From assembly GCA_900708905.1 (NCBI GenBank), contig CAADRB010000034.1, positions 124,001 to 188,000 of the forward strand: a stretch of 64,000 nucleotides of DNA, read 5' to 3'. Origin of the DNA: Hymenolepis diminuta. Taxonomy: Eukaryota; Platyhelminthes; Cestoda; Cyclophyllidea; Hymenolepididae. The translations under genes were made by a program, and so were the position numbers. How positions within the stretch are numbered: the stretch's first letter is position 1; each line of letters opens with the position of its first letter. Shown one piece after another: positions 51,149 to 61,850 of the stretch. The notes below the pieces were generated by a model, which ran no database searches, had not been told where the DNA came from, and worked only from the letters and a program-made list of their open reading frames with translations.

Positions 51149-51431
51149 GTATTTGAATAGGTGCAAGTTTATGTAATGAACTCTTAGTCAATATTTTGGA
51201 GTGGCCCTCCAGCCACCTCAAAAATGTTATGTAGATGCACGCGACCTGATCTGTTTCCTTTTTCACTTAGAGCTGGCCACGGCATATAATTAATAATCTC
51301 TAATTTTAAAGATAATTTTAAATTGACGTACTCAGTGGTTTCAAAGCACACAGGCATTCACATGTATATCTGCCTGTTTTATTTTTATTTACAACCATCA
51401 TAGAAAGTTAGGTTTTTCATATTGTAGCCAT

Positions 51432-51807
51432 TTAGCAGGATAAGAGATTAAGAGTTCCGATAAGGAGAGTGAGAGTTGTATGAAAGAGGAAAGTAGCGAA
51501 TAGATTATTGGCAGAATTGGGTGATCCACTAATAAACACGAGCGAGGTTTCCATATGGTTGGCATCGTTGAGTAGATGAGTTTGATCTGAGCCCCGCAGG
51601 GCGGATGCTGAGGACGTTGATTCTAGACCTTTCGATGAAAATAATCCCTCACCTCGATTTCCATATTTTTTGGATTCGAAATTCGGTGTGTAGTAACAAT
51701 GCGGAGGTAGCATTTCTCGGAAGTAATTCTGAATCAATTTGACGGCATTCGGCGTACAGTTCTGCTGTAATACTGAGGTTAAACACCGTATTTTCTCTAG
51801 TGTTGTT
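51432..51807 (-). CDS. Terminal exon of a putative GPI-anchored secreted protein (partial)
   Basis: Minus-strand exon after a clear acceptor (GCCATTTTAG), entering in phase with one base completing a codon, then 125 codons to TAA (51434-51432). The peptide starts with a Cys-spaced segment (IRCLTSVLQQNCTPNAVKLI, then LPPHC), has a Ser/Gly-rich middle, and ends in a roughly 20-residue hydrophobic tail (FATFLFHTTLTLLIGTLNLL) with small residues (SGSPNSAN) just before it, the usual layout of a GPI-attachment signal. Upstream exons should lie above 51807 on the minus strand. A helical-looking open frame at 55989-55744 is one candidate but could not be joined in phase. The family is not recognised; glypican-like and GAS1/GFR-like proteins also end this way. 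Confidence 0.45.
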
Positions 51808-54155
51808 CTAAAATGGCAAAATTTCATGCATTCTTAATATTTAAATTCTTTTTAGCCAAGTTGTGTGTGCGCGAGTGTTCATATTTTTATACAAATACAT
51901 GCAGAAACAAAGAGGGAGACAGTATTATAAAATACAGTTCTAGTGGTTCGTTTTTTCCTCTGCGCGTACACTCTAACATGAATGTCAGCAAAGCCTTTTT
52001 TCTAGACTAGGAGCGAATTTTGTCACCCCATGGCAGAGTTTCATTTTTTGTTCGTTGCTTTATAAAATAGAACTTAGCGTTGTTTTAATGTCTAAAAATA
52101 CAAATAACTGGCATTTGACTGAATAACTGTATATTGATATAACTATAGTAATATTATCTTATGGAAATAGGATGAGACGAATCCATTGCAGTCTAGTGGG
52201 TAAGACTATACAAATCGAACATTTTTGGGCAGCAAAAAGATCATGCTAGATTTAGAAAGTATTAGGCTTGTTTAAATATTTTCCATTCGGCATGTCACTT
52301 ACGTAGAATGCAGATGAGTAGACCAGGTTTAGCAAAGTTAAATTAAAAGAATACAATTGATAACTGTTGGTGATATTCTTTGGAAATTTCAGAAATTGGT
52401 TGAGCGGCTGAAACATTATGTAATGCTGATATCTTGGCTGTATTCAATGATATATTCAAATGAAGATTATTTACTCAGATGAAAAAGGAAGATAATTCCT
52501 CAGCCCATTTCATATTAACTGACGAAATTATTTTACTTCAGTTATTTAAGAGGTAATTGGTTTAATGCGTATGGGCAATAGAGGGCCTAATTATAAGAAA
52601 GTGATTTACAATAAAAAAGGAGACCATTAATACATTTTAAGACGTCAAAAAACTTGCAAAAAGTCTTTTTAAAATATGATCACTAATGTCTCTGCGACAT
52701 TTAAGATTGGAGTGACGGCACCATTCAATCTTTCAAACTCAGCCAACTCGAGCATACGCTTTCTTCTGTAATTACATTAATTTGACCCCGACGACGGTAT
52801 TTAAAAATCAATATTTACTAAAATTTTTATTCCTACGCCTTACTCCTAAACTCCAATAGAAAGCTATAAATAATTTCAAAGAATGAAGTTTTAAATAACA
52901 AAGAATTCCCAACTGCAACTGAGGTTCTTCAGAAATCTTACCTTCAAGATGGAAATTTCCCTATTTATACTAATAATCTCTGTGATGAATATTTCACTTA
53001 AAACTACATTAAAGTTGTACCTTAGATACTGACTTTTTGTTTAAATAGACTGAATGAATGTAGATGCAAATACTGATCAGTACGTACGTCTGCCACGAGA
53101 TCGATGCAAATTCAATGATACGGGTAGCCACAAGGGAGTATATAGGATGTGGGTTTCTTCTTAGATACCCACAGGATACTTTTCTTCTATCCACTTCGAG
53201 TGTACTTTTTTTAATGTGTCTGGGAGATTTCTTGGTTTTAATTTTCTTTAATCCACATGCCTGTAGCTTTAAGGATGATAATTTGAAAAGTCCATGACCA
53301 CAAAATATCAGAGTTTTTAATACTGAAATATTGAAATTTTAATAATAACTGTTATGATGGACTTACCAGTGGATTAAATACGGCGCTGTGCAAAAATCAA
53401 TTAAATTATTGTGCCCAAAGACAGTCTTATTAAAATAACTACCACTTTAGATGCTTCGATACGTTTATTAACATTCCAGCCTTATTCATAAAATGCGTTC
53501 TGGTGAGAATTTCGGTATTTTCGCTTAGATGTGCATTCGATGTAAGTATTAGAAGTATTCAAGACTCTATGATTTACTCGAGTTTAACAATTCCTTGGTA
53601 AAATGGGGACAAATTTTAAGAGTCCATTTTTGGTTAAACGTTCAAGTCACAAAACATGAACCATTAATTACAATTAAATGGCCAGTCAGCAACTTGGTAC
53701 ATGGTAATTAGATACAAACCGAATTGAACTGCCATATATTCTATTTTAAAAATTGGATAAAATTCCTCTCCGTTAATAAAATTTAAATTCCCGAGGGCTA
53801 ATGGAATCGGTTTTAAGGTAAGTTAATTTAAACAAAATGCCGTATTATATCTTTTGCATTTCGAGTGGATGATTGGGATGTAACTCCCTATATTAAAGTT
53901 CATATAATTTCTTCAATAAGCGAATTTTTTTAAAAATGAAACGTAAAGTCGGCATATATATCATAAAGTATAATCTGAAATTTGAATTTAATTTATGCAT
54001 TCTCTTGCACTTTCTTTAGCCACTCGAGATTCCATTATAGACCCTGAGACTTAAGTTCTGCATACCCGGTCCTGGTCTCATTACATCGATTAAAGTATGT
54101 AGTTCCGTCATTATCTACCGGCAGTAGTAGCACCAAGTATTGTGCCAATTTAAAA

Positions 54156-54480
54156 ATGTACTTGTCGGATACTGCAAGACTGTAGAGAAGAAAATGACCA
54201 TGCAGCCAGTCTCCTTATTTTTTGCGCTGCCGGATGTGTACTTTCATATAATGATTTCAAATGCATGGCTGGTCAACATGGAGAAGAGAAAATGTCTTCA
54301 TAAATGACTCTCAGAACTAAAAATTACAAAACAAAGGTGGAAAAGTTAGTCAAAATGCTGAAACTGGTAATCAGGAGGCCCCCAAAAGCTCTGTATTTAA
54401 TGTGATAGAATTCGAAATCGGTGCATTCTATTACCCAATTAGCATGCTCTGCAGGATCTGTAACTGATATGAACTTATTA
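54156..54480 (+). repeat. Dispersed repeat family A, copy 2
   Basis: Matches the 5268-5530 copy in order: CTTGTCGGA, AAGAAAATGACCATGC, GCTGCCGGATGTGTACTTTC, ATATAATGATTTCAAATGC, CAGAACTAAAAATTACA and GGATCTGTAACTGA. The two copies are 49 kb apart in the same orientation. Confidence 0.6.
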
Positions 54481-55339
54481 TAATTACCCATCACCGTCTT
54501 TACACTTGAAAAACGGATTTTAAACTTTATATTTTGTTAATAAGTTGACACTTCAGAGATATTTTAACTTCTGAAGATTTATAACTTGTATTACATAACT
54601 AAGAAGCGTCCCTATAACAAAAAACTGCCATTGAATTTGTAGACTAGCATTCAAAGCAATGGATGAGCTTTGTTTAGTATTCAGGTTAGTTCAGTATTTC
54701 TGCATTTTTAAAAGGTTGGGCACTTTTTAGACTTTTCTAACAGTTTTCTCAGCAATTATTCAAAGATGCTACTTCATGTTAGGTTACATTTAAATATCTG
54801 ACTTCATAGCCACCCTTAGTATATATAATTTATGTCATTAATATTTCTGAGGTCATTTCATATTTTAAGCGATCGCCTTGTGAAATTACTAAGTTATTAT
54901 TAGATAGATTTATCAAGTACTCCAGTTCGATGCCGGAGAAATAAGAAATGATTTGGTTGGAATTCTTTTCGTTTAGCTATTTTGGTCTGCATTGAAGTGT
55001 CTGAAAATCAAGGCTGAGTCAGCTATAAAAAGACCAGCTAAGCTTTTCTAGCGTGAAATAGTCACAATATAAAATTTCACTGCGTTTTTATATATTTACT
55101 CTAATACTATCATAATAATGAAGGTCACAGATATATAGTGTTTTGTGTTGAAATAGACTAACTGGAGATAACTTTTGATATAATGGTGCTATCTGCCATG
55201 TAATCTTGGAAAAGTTCTAAAAGGAGTAATTTATAGGTAAAATAATGGGATAAGTGTTAAATCGTATATTCACTTGATTATTATTTACGGTAATACGAAA
55301 AATACTATTTTAACCTTGGGAAGCAACTGATATCGGTTA

Positions 55340-55615
55340 GAAGGTCTCAATAGTGATAAGGAGGAGATGGCAAAAGGTGCTAAGAGCAGTGCCAAGGTAT
55401 GAAAGAGTCCTGCTTCATTTGATTTTTGGATTCGGGATGTATTTTGTAAATTGGTGATTCCCTTTCCAAAAGTCAGATTGCATTATTCGGCCCTTGGATT
55501 AAATCAACTACTTTTCTACGATGTTAAATGTTTATAGGCAGGTTTTTAATCAGTATGAAGGGTCCTGGTACTCCAATTCATTTTTCTTTCAATGGTTGTG
55601 AAGTCAGCATGATTT
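55340..55615 (+). repeat. Dispersed repeat family B, copy
   Basis: Blocks CCAAGGTATGAAAGAGTCCT, GCTTCATTTGATTTTTGGAT, GTAAATTGGTGATTCC, CCTTGGATTAAATCAACTAC, TTTTCTACGATGTTAAATG and TTTCAATGGTTGTGAAGTCA correspond to the 57.9-kb and 46.6-kb copies. Confidence 0.65.
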
Positions 55616-55743
55616 TCAGCAGCTTACACTTTTGCCATCACAAAATTGAGCTGTAGTTATAATTGCTGCAAGACTCATTAATTTCAAATATCAGGGCATT
55701 AAGTATATTACTAATGATAATTACTACAATTTATGCGTGCTGA

Positions 55744-55989
55744 TTATGTACAGATTTCGATAAGCTCCATTGATTTTCGGTTCATGGTATCAATAGAAAG
55801 TGCGTCAATAATTCTTAGACTTATTAATATGTCTGTAAGGTGAAGGTGAACTAGTGCTATATTTGTTTTAAATCGACCGTTTAAAATGCTATTCTGCAGC
55901 TTATAAATCAACGAGTTTATCTTAACAGAAAAGGAGTTAATTGACTTCATTGAACAACAGAAAATCTTCACAGTGGATACGATTTGCAT
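55744..55989 (-). other. Open minus-strand frame, helical-looking, unassigned
   Basis: About 80 codons open on the minus strand, with heptad-like hydrophobic spacing (for example KINSLIYKLQNSILNGRFK). A possible acceptor lies inside its start and a GTACAT donor near its end. It lies upstream (in minus-strand sense) of the GPI-tail exon at 51807 and could belong to the same gene, but the phase of a direct join does not fit. Very AT-rich, so chance is possible. Confidence 0.2.
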
Positions 55990-56004
55990 ATAAGAAGTTA
56001 ATAA

Positions 56005-56200
56005 TGCATCAGTACGTCTTACCCAGCCGGATATGCATCGTTGTGTAGTTATTTCAAATTGAAGGCTGCTCTATAAATTTCAACGAATGTGATCTTCACA
56101 ACCAAAAATTGTAAGTCAGAGCTAGAAAAGAATGTCAAAAAGCGTAACAGGTAATCATGAAGCCTGGAAGACCCCACTCTTCAATGGAAGAGAGTTTAAA
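56005..56200 (+). repeat. Dispersed repeat family A, diverged copy 3
   Basis: Shares CCGGATATGCATCGTTGTGT aligned with CCGGATGTGTACTTT, TTATTTCAAATT, an ACAACCAAAAATTGTAAG-like block and GTCAAAAAGCGTAACAGGTA aligned with GTCAAAATGCTGAAACTGGT of copy 2. It is more diverged than the other two copies. Confidence 0.4.
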
Positions 56201-57839
56201 AGCTTATCTACCTCATCATATCTAATTGGTTAAATTTCGTCTTTTCTTTATTCAAAATATGAGTCTGGATAATTAATTTTGGAAGTCATTTAAATTCATT
56301 ATTAAATTGTTGACTTTCGCATCTTAAAATTCAATTCTGCTGTAACTATAAAGATAATTGATTCCTTTTATTATAATTTGTAAGTCCTAAATGCTTTATT
56401 CCAATTTTTCTTTTGACAACCTTTTTCATGCACAAATATCAGAATATAGGATTTAATTTCCCTTTAACAAGATACTTTATTTCTACTATCTACAGGCAAC
56501 AATGCACATGTTTATAAAAAATTGATCATCTTCATGAACAGATTTTGTAAATGTTTACAAGAAGTTATTTTCAATTTTACATTATTTTAAAGGAAAGTAA
56601 GAGCCTTTTGTTAATCTTATTATAGGGGATATTCTTTATCCTTGCTTACCGAGAGAAACATAAATTAATTTCCTCATTATTAAAAGATTAATCACCCTGA
56701 ATGGGAGATTTCACTTCAGTTATAATTTACCCTTCGTTTGTGGTTTATCATTTATCAGTAAAGTCAAATTTCTTTACAAGTTCTTTGAACAAATCAATTT
56801 TAAGTCCCTACTGAATTGAAAACTTCAAGAACGACAATTTTTCAGTGGCTAGAGGTGCTGTATAATTTCATACATCCACATATTAGTCAAAAAATAGTTG
56901 TGGGTAAGAAACCCGGAAGAAGGTTTGAGTTGCAAATAGTGATGTTCTGCCTGCAATCATTTTTATTTTCAAACATTTAATTCCCAAACGTTAATTTCAA
57001 TGAGTTTAAAAGCAATGCAAGGTATAGTTATTGCATGACTGATAAGTATTAGTCACTCTGGATTGGGTAGTCTTCAAATCATTATCTGAACAGTTTGATC
57101 AATGTAGACGTCTTAATTAAATATAAAGAACTCATTTAATATCAGTTTAGAGTAGTGTTTAAATAGGTGTATGTGGTGAAACTGACAGCACATAAGCATT
57201 TAAATTGTCGGCCTGTCTCGAGACCTTTTAAATAGCTTAGTTCTTTTCTATTTAATATAAATCCTGGTTGATTTCTTTCAAGTATCAATATACAGAACTG
57301 TTAAATATCGGAGATACCGTTTACCAAAATTACGTAGAGAGATAGAATATGCATCTTCCAATCCTCTCAACAAATCAAATTTTAGTTAGGAAGAAATAGA
57401 AATTTTGAAGATTCAGTGTCGGATAAAGCAGGAATGTGATGGGTTTGAATATATAATGAAGAATAATAGGCGCCATTAGAGTAACTTTACTGGCGATAGT
57501 GGTGACTTTAGAGAAAAAAGACCGCTGTTTAGCATCGCGCTTATGCAAAGTAACCTTTCTGCCTTTACCTAAAGGCATTTATAATAGTGACTTTTAAAAT
57601 AATGCAACGCAAATAGTCCCTAGTGCCAATAATCATAGCCATTTGCAAATGGTTGATAATAGATTTGCTTTTAACAGTCAGATGCTAAAAGAAATCTTGC
57701 AATTACCACCTTCTACTTCCTATTTCCAGAAAGATTGCACTTTCCAGCTGATTTAGCAAGGTAGAACACTCATCCCTATTGTTTAACAATTATTAGCTTA
57801 AGCTTAATTTATGTTGAAAGTCAGTTTGTTAGACTCGAA

Positions 57840-58100
57840 AGAGTAGCATTTAATATGCGGAAAGTAAAGCTAAGGTATCAAAAGGTCCTGATTCATTTGA
57901 TTTTGGGATTCAAGTTGTGGAATATTTACCAAATTGGTAGTTCAAGTTCCGAAATTCAAAATTTCATGATTCATCTCCTGGATTACAGTAATTGCTTTCC
58001 CACGATGTCCACCGATTATTGACCGTCGTTTAAATCATGGTGTTGGCCTTGCCATCTCAATTTTCTTCCAATGGATGAGAAGACAAAATAACGTTCCGGA
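57840..58100 (+). repeat. Dispersed repeat family B, copy
   Basis: Blocks AAGGTATCAAAAGGTCCTGA, TTCATTTGATTTTGGGATTC, AATATTTACCAAATTGGTAG, AAAATTTCATGATTCATCTC, CTGGATTACAGTAATTGCTT, CCACGATGTCCACCGATTAT, TGACCGTCGTTTAAATCATG and CAATGGATGAGAAGACAAAA. This copy looks the most complete and is useful as the reference for the family. Confidence 0.65.
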
Positions 58101-61100
58101 GAAGAGGTGAGATAGGAAAAATTTCAACTTTATCTATTTGTATTTTCTTCTCAGTTCGAGTAAATCTGTATTAACCATTTACAGATTAAAATGAACGAAA
58201 CTAAAAAACTTTCCCATGAGAAATATAGAATTAATTTATTTTAATTTAAACCTTCTTATTTTGATTTTTTATTCGCTTTTTTGCTTAAAAATAATCAAAT
58301 ACCGATCACATTGAACCAAGAATCATTTCATGTAATTTATAAATATAATTTAACAAGAAAAAATATTTTTTTGACATTCGTATATGATGAAAACTAAATT
58401 CGGAGAGTTTCTGAATGAGGAAGTAATATTAAGAAATTCACATGCTTACACTTTTTCTGAAAATACGGATGATTATTTCAACTACTAGAGGAGCGTTTCT
58501 AATCTAAGAACTTGTGCCCTTTGACAGGACGTCGAAAGTCACCTTGCCTACAAGTTAGCTAAAAGTATATAATGGTAAGTAATTCTCTTATCTACTCAAA
58601 CGACATGTGAATCATACATTGTGCATTTCTGCATATTCAAAAATTTACCCTTCTAAAAGTCATGTATTTGATCATCCGCAAATCACAGACAACTCAAAAC
58701 TAGAATGTTAACACCTAAAGGGTACCTCACATAAAATACTGAACTTCAAACTTTTTAGACTCATTTACGTGATCATGGGTTTAACAGGATAGAAATCACT
58801 TAAAGTGGCATGGTCAATGATCTGATTAAATTAAATAGTCACCATGCTCTGAATATAGTTAAAGTAAATGAACTCAACCCGTAATGCTGAGAAAAAATTA
58901 CGAATACTGAGCTTGCGAATATTTGAATATTACAATTTGTATTGTACTCCTTATGAAAAGTGGACAACTCAATGTGCATGTAATTAAAATAATCGCGACT
59001 ACTGACATCAAGATTTTATTATATACTTTGTAGTACGCGCGTCGTGACCTAACCGTCGCACCGGATTACGTAAACATGATGTTCCGGCAGGACTGAGTAA
59101 TAGATGCCCATGTGACTATCAGGTCAAACTATTTAAATTGTTATTGCACTGTGTTACACCATTTTAATTTCCTACAAGCAGTTTAAACTTTAATCCTGCT
59201 CTTAACGTCCAATTGTATCTTCTTTCCCCCCTCAAGTGCGAACGTTCAATACACCGCTGATCTAAAACTCTCACTCTTCACATTTTGGGAAAGATTGTTG
59301 TATCTTATTAGAATTTAAGAAGATTAGATCAAAGGGAGATTTCTCAAGGCCTAACTTAGTCAGATGATCAAAGTAGCTTTACTTAGATTTTGCGCTAATT
59401 TAAATTTTATTCAGACACGTTTTATCTCTTGCTGAAATATTTTAGCATTTCAGTATTCAGGTGCTGTCCCATGATTAAAACTTGGAAAATGTTTAATATT
59501 GCTATGTGTAATAATAAAGCATATACTAGTTTCATTTTATTAACTTAACAGTTTTGACATGCAATCCAAGAAACACTTTTTCTCCTAAAAAGTGAACAGA
59601 ACAGATTCTTTAATTATGGGACCTTGGAAACTAAATTCTCGTATTTATTTTAAAACATATAAATTGGCACCTATCTTAGTCTATTTTTATTTATTAAAAA
59701 CGAAGACATAGCTTGTTAGAATGATTTTCAAATCCAGAAATAATTTACATATAAAATAAAAGTTCAGCGACAAATTCCTTCAGATTTCATTTTCAGCATC
59801 GAATTCCAATTTTATAATCCTTTACAAAAGTGAAATAATGTCTATTTGAAATTATACCACTTTTAGAGGATTTATAAATTCATTCTATAGCATAGGGTAA
59901 TTAAGTTTCTTTATTTATACTAAACCCTTATCTTCGATGGTGACCGATTTCCCCTATTACTGTTTTTAAATATTGACCTTGTTTATAGATACAGTGCTTG
60001 TATCTGCAACCAAATGCCTAAACACCATGTTGAGTTTCATGGAATTGAATACCCTCCTGTGGTGAGATCATTCAAACTTATACAAAATTGAGTGATCCAG
60101 AAGTTTGTGTATTTGTGTTAATCTCAGTAAGTATCGTCACATTTCCTTATTCTTTCAATACCAACAAACGAATTTGATTTATTCACCGCTTACTTATACC
60201 CTACTCACTACTAATTTTGACACTCAGTGTGAAATATTATTATATATTAATTTATTTAGTAACATAAATAACTCTTAAACGAAATCAAATTAGAAATGCT
60301 ATGTGAAATAATCTAATCATTTCACTAATTTACAATTCCTCAAGCAAAGTTGTGTTAATTCTCAAAATAACTATGCATTTTTCTTAACTTACTGAATTGA
60401 AAATCTTTCTCCTTACCTTAAAGAAATTTAATCATAAGAATAAACAGTAAGGTTTGAAAACCTCCGCAAAATTTTTTGATCAAACCGCTGCCTACTTTAG
60501 GCTGATTAAAATGGTAGAAAATTTTGGAGAAATTCTGGTGGTTTTGACGTCTCTTTAACTCCTAATTCCGAAAAGTCTACTCAAGAGAGATAATCTCTCT
60601 TAACTTTTACGTCGCACCTTCGAATTTAACAGCTCTCGTGATTTGATTTGTAAGATTTATTAGTGCGAAAGTTATCTTAAATTGGGTAAGTTGGATCAAA
60701 CACTTTTATTAACCAAAATTACAGACTCTGAAGACTAGGTGCTATTAAATATCGCCTAACTTTTGCATTAATTTAAATAAACCTAAATTACTTTCTTGGA
60801 AAAGGAAATTAATAACGCTTTTTGGGTTGCTTTGATCCTCAATTGTTCTTGTTAAGCGCGAGAGATATTTCCATGCCCCATGTTTAAACTGATTCAATTC
60901 GGATTGTCTCGAAATTTGCAGGAACTAAGCTTCAAAATAGTGTACCATTCCATTTTTTCTCCTTTTAAGAGAGCCTAAAAAATTACTTTGCAGACCTTTA
61001 TGCCGTGGTCTAAAATACAAGACAAGAAGTTATTCAGTGAGAAAGCTTAATGAAGAACCATCTGGAGTAAATACCCACTCTCCTCCGGTTTTATCATCCT

Positions 61101-61684
61101 AGCCATATTTACGAAAGACGTGGTTTCGGAATTTACGACTGTATCCTGCGATTAAAGATCACACCAAATCTAGCATTTAAAAGTGTGACTCGGTCATAAC
61201 AAATATATAAAAATTCAAATACTCCCAACAACTGGAAACCTTATATAATTATATCAGACTAAATAATTGAACACGTATTGATCGCAGTGAGATTTAAATT
61301 TTATTTATTTAAACTGCAAGTTGAATATCATGGTAACATTTGAATATGTGGGTTTTGAATATGTGCAACTGTCAACTTAAGCCGGCTTTTTCTGGTTTCA
61401 AACGGATCAGAACTGATTAAAAAATACAAAGTGAATAGGAACGTAATATGTTTACTCGTACGAACAGTACAATATATTCCAAATTTTTTTTGAAAATGTA
61501 GAATAACATATCCATATTCTATCAAGTGTACCAGTTATTTTTTCTTAAATGGACTTCAAAACTCAGATTAATATTTAAATGTACCAACTCGGATATTTTA
61601 CCTCTACTGTTAAAACCATAAGCAGCTGAATATCATTAAGATTACCTTGCCTTCTCAACATTGGAAGAAAAAAAGATTAGAGTA

Positions 61685-61850
61685 GCTGGTTAATGATCAG
61701 ATAACATTGTGGCGACGCATTAGGTGCGATCCAGGAGACGATTCGTGAAAGTGAACCACCAATTTAAAAAATATTATACACCCCAAATCCAAAAATCAAA
61801 TGATCTACGACTCTTCAATATTTTGAGATTGTTCTCAACATCCTTTTGTT
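61685..61850 (-). repeat. Dispersed repeat family B, reverse-orientation copy
   Basis: GATCCAGGAGACGATTCGTG, GAACCACCAATTTAAAAAAT and CCCCAAATCCAAAAATCAAA followed by TGATC are the reverse complement of the central blocks of the 57.9-kb copy (ATTTGATTTTGGGATTC, ACCAAATTGGTAG, ATGATTCATCTCCTGGATTA). Confidence 0.6.

Noticed and set aside
53052..53156. Open plus-strand stretch reading YVRLPRDRCKFNDTGSHKGV, with a minus-strand open frame over the same DNA.
   Set aside because: Short, with a stop soon after and before; no clear donor or acceptor pair and no recognised family.
57375..57578. Minus-strand ORF beginning MPLGKGRKVTLHKRDAK, less AT-rich at its start, suggesting a possible contaminant or phage-derived piece.
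   Set aside because: I could not match it to any known phage or bacterial gene, and the second half is ordinary AT-rich sequence.
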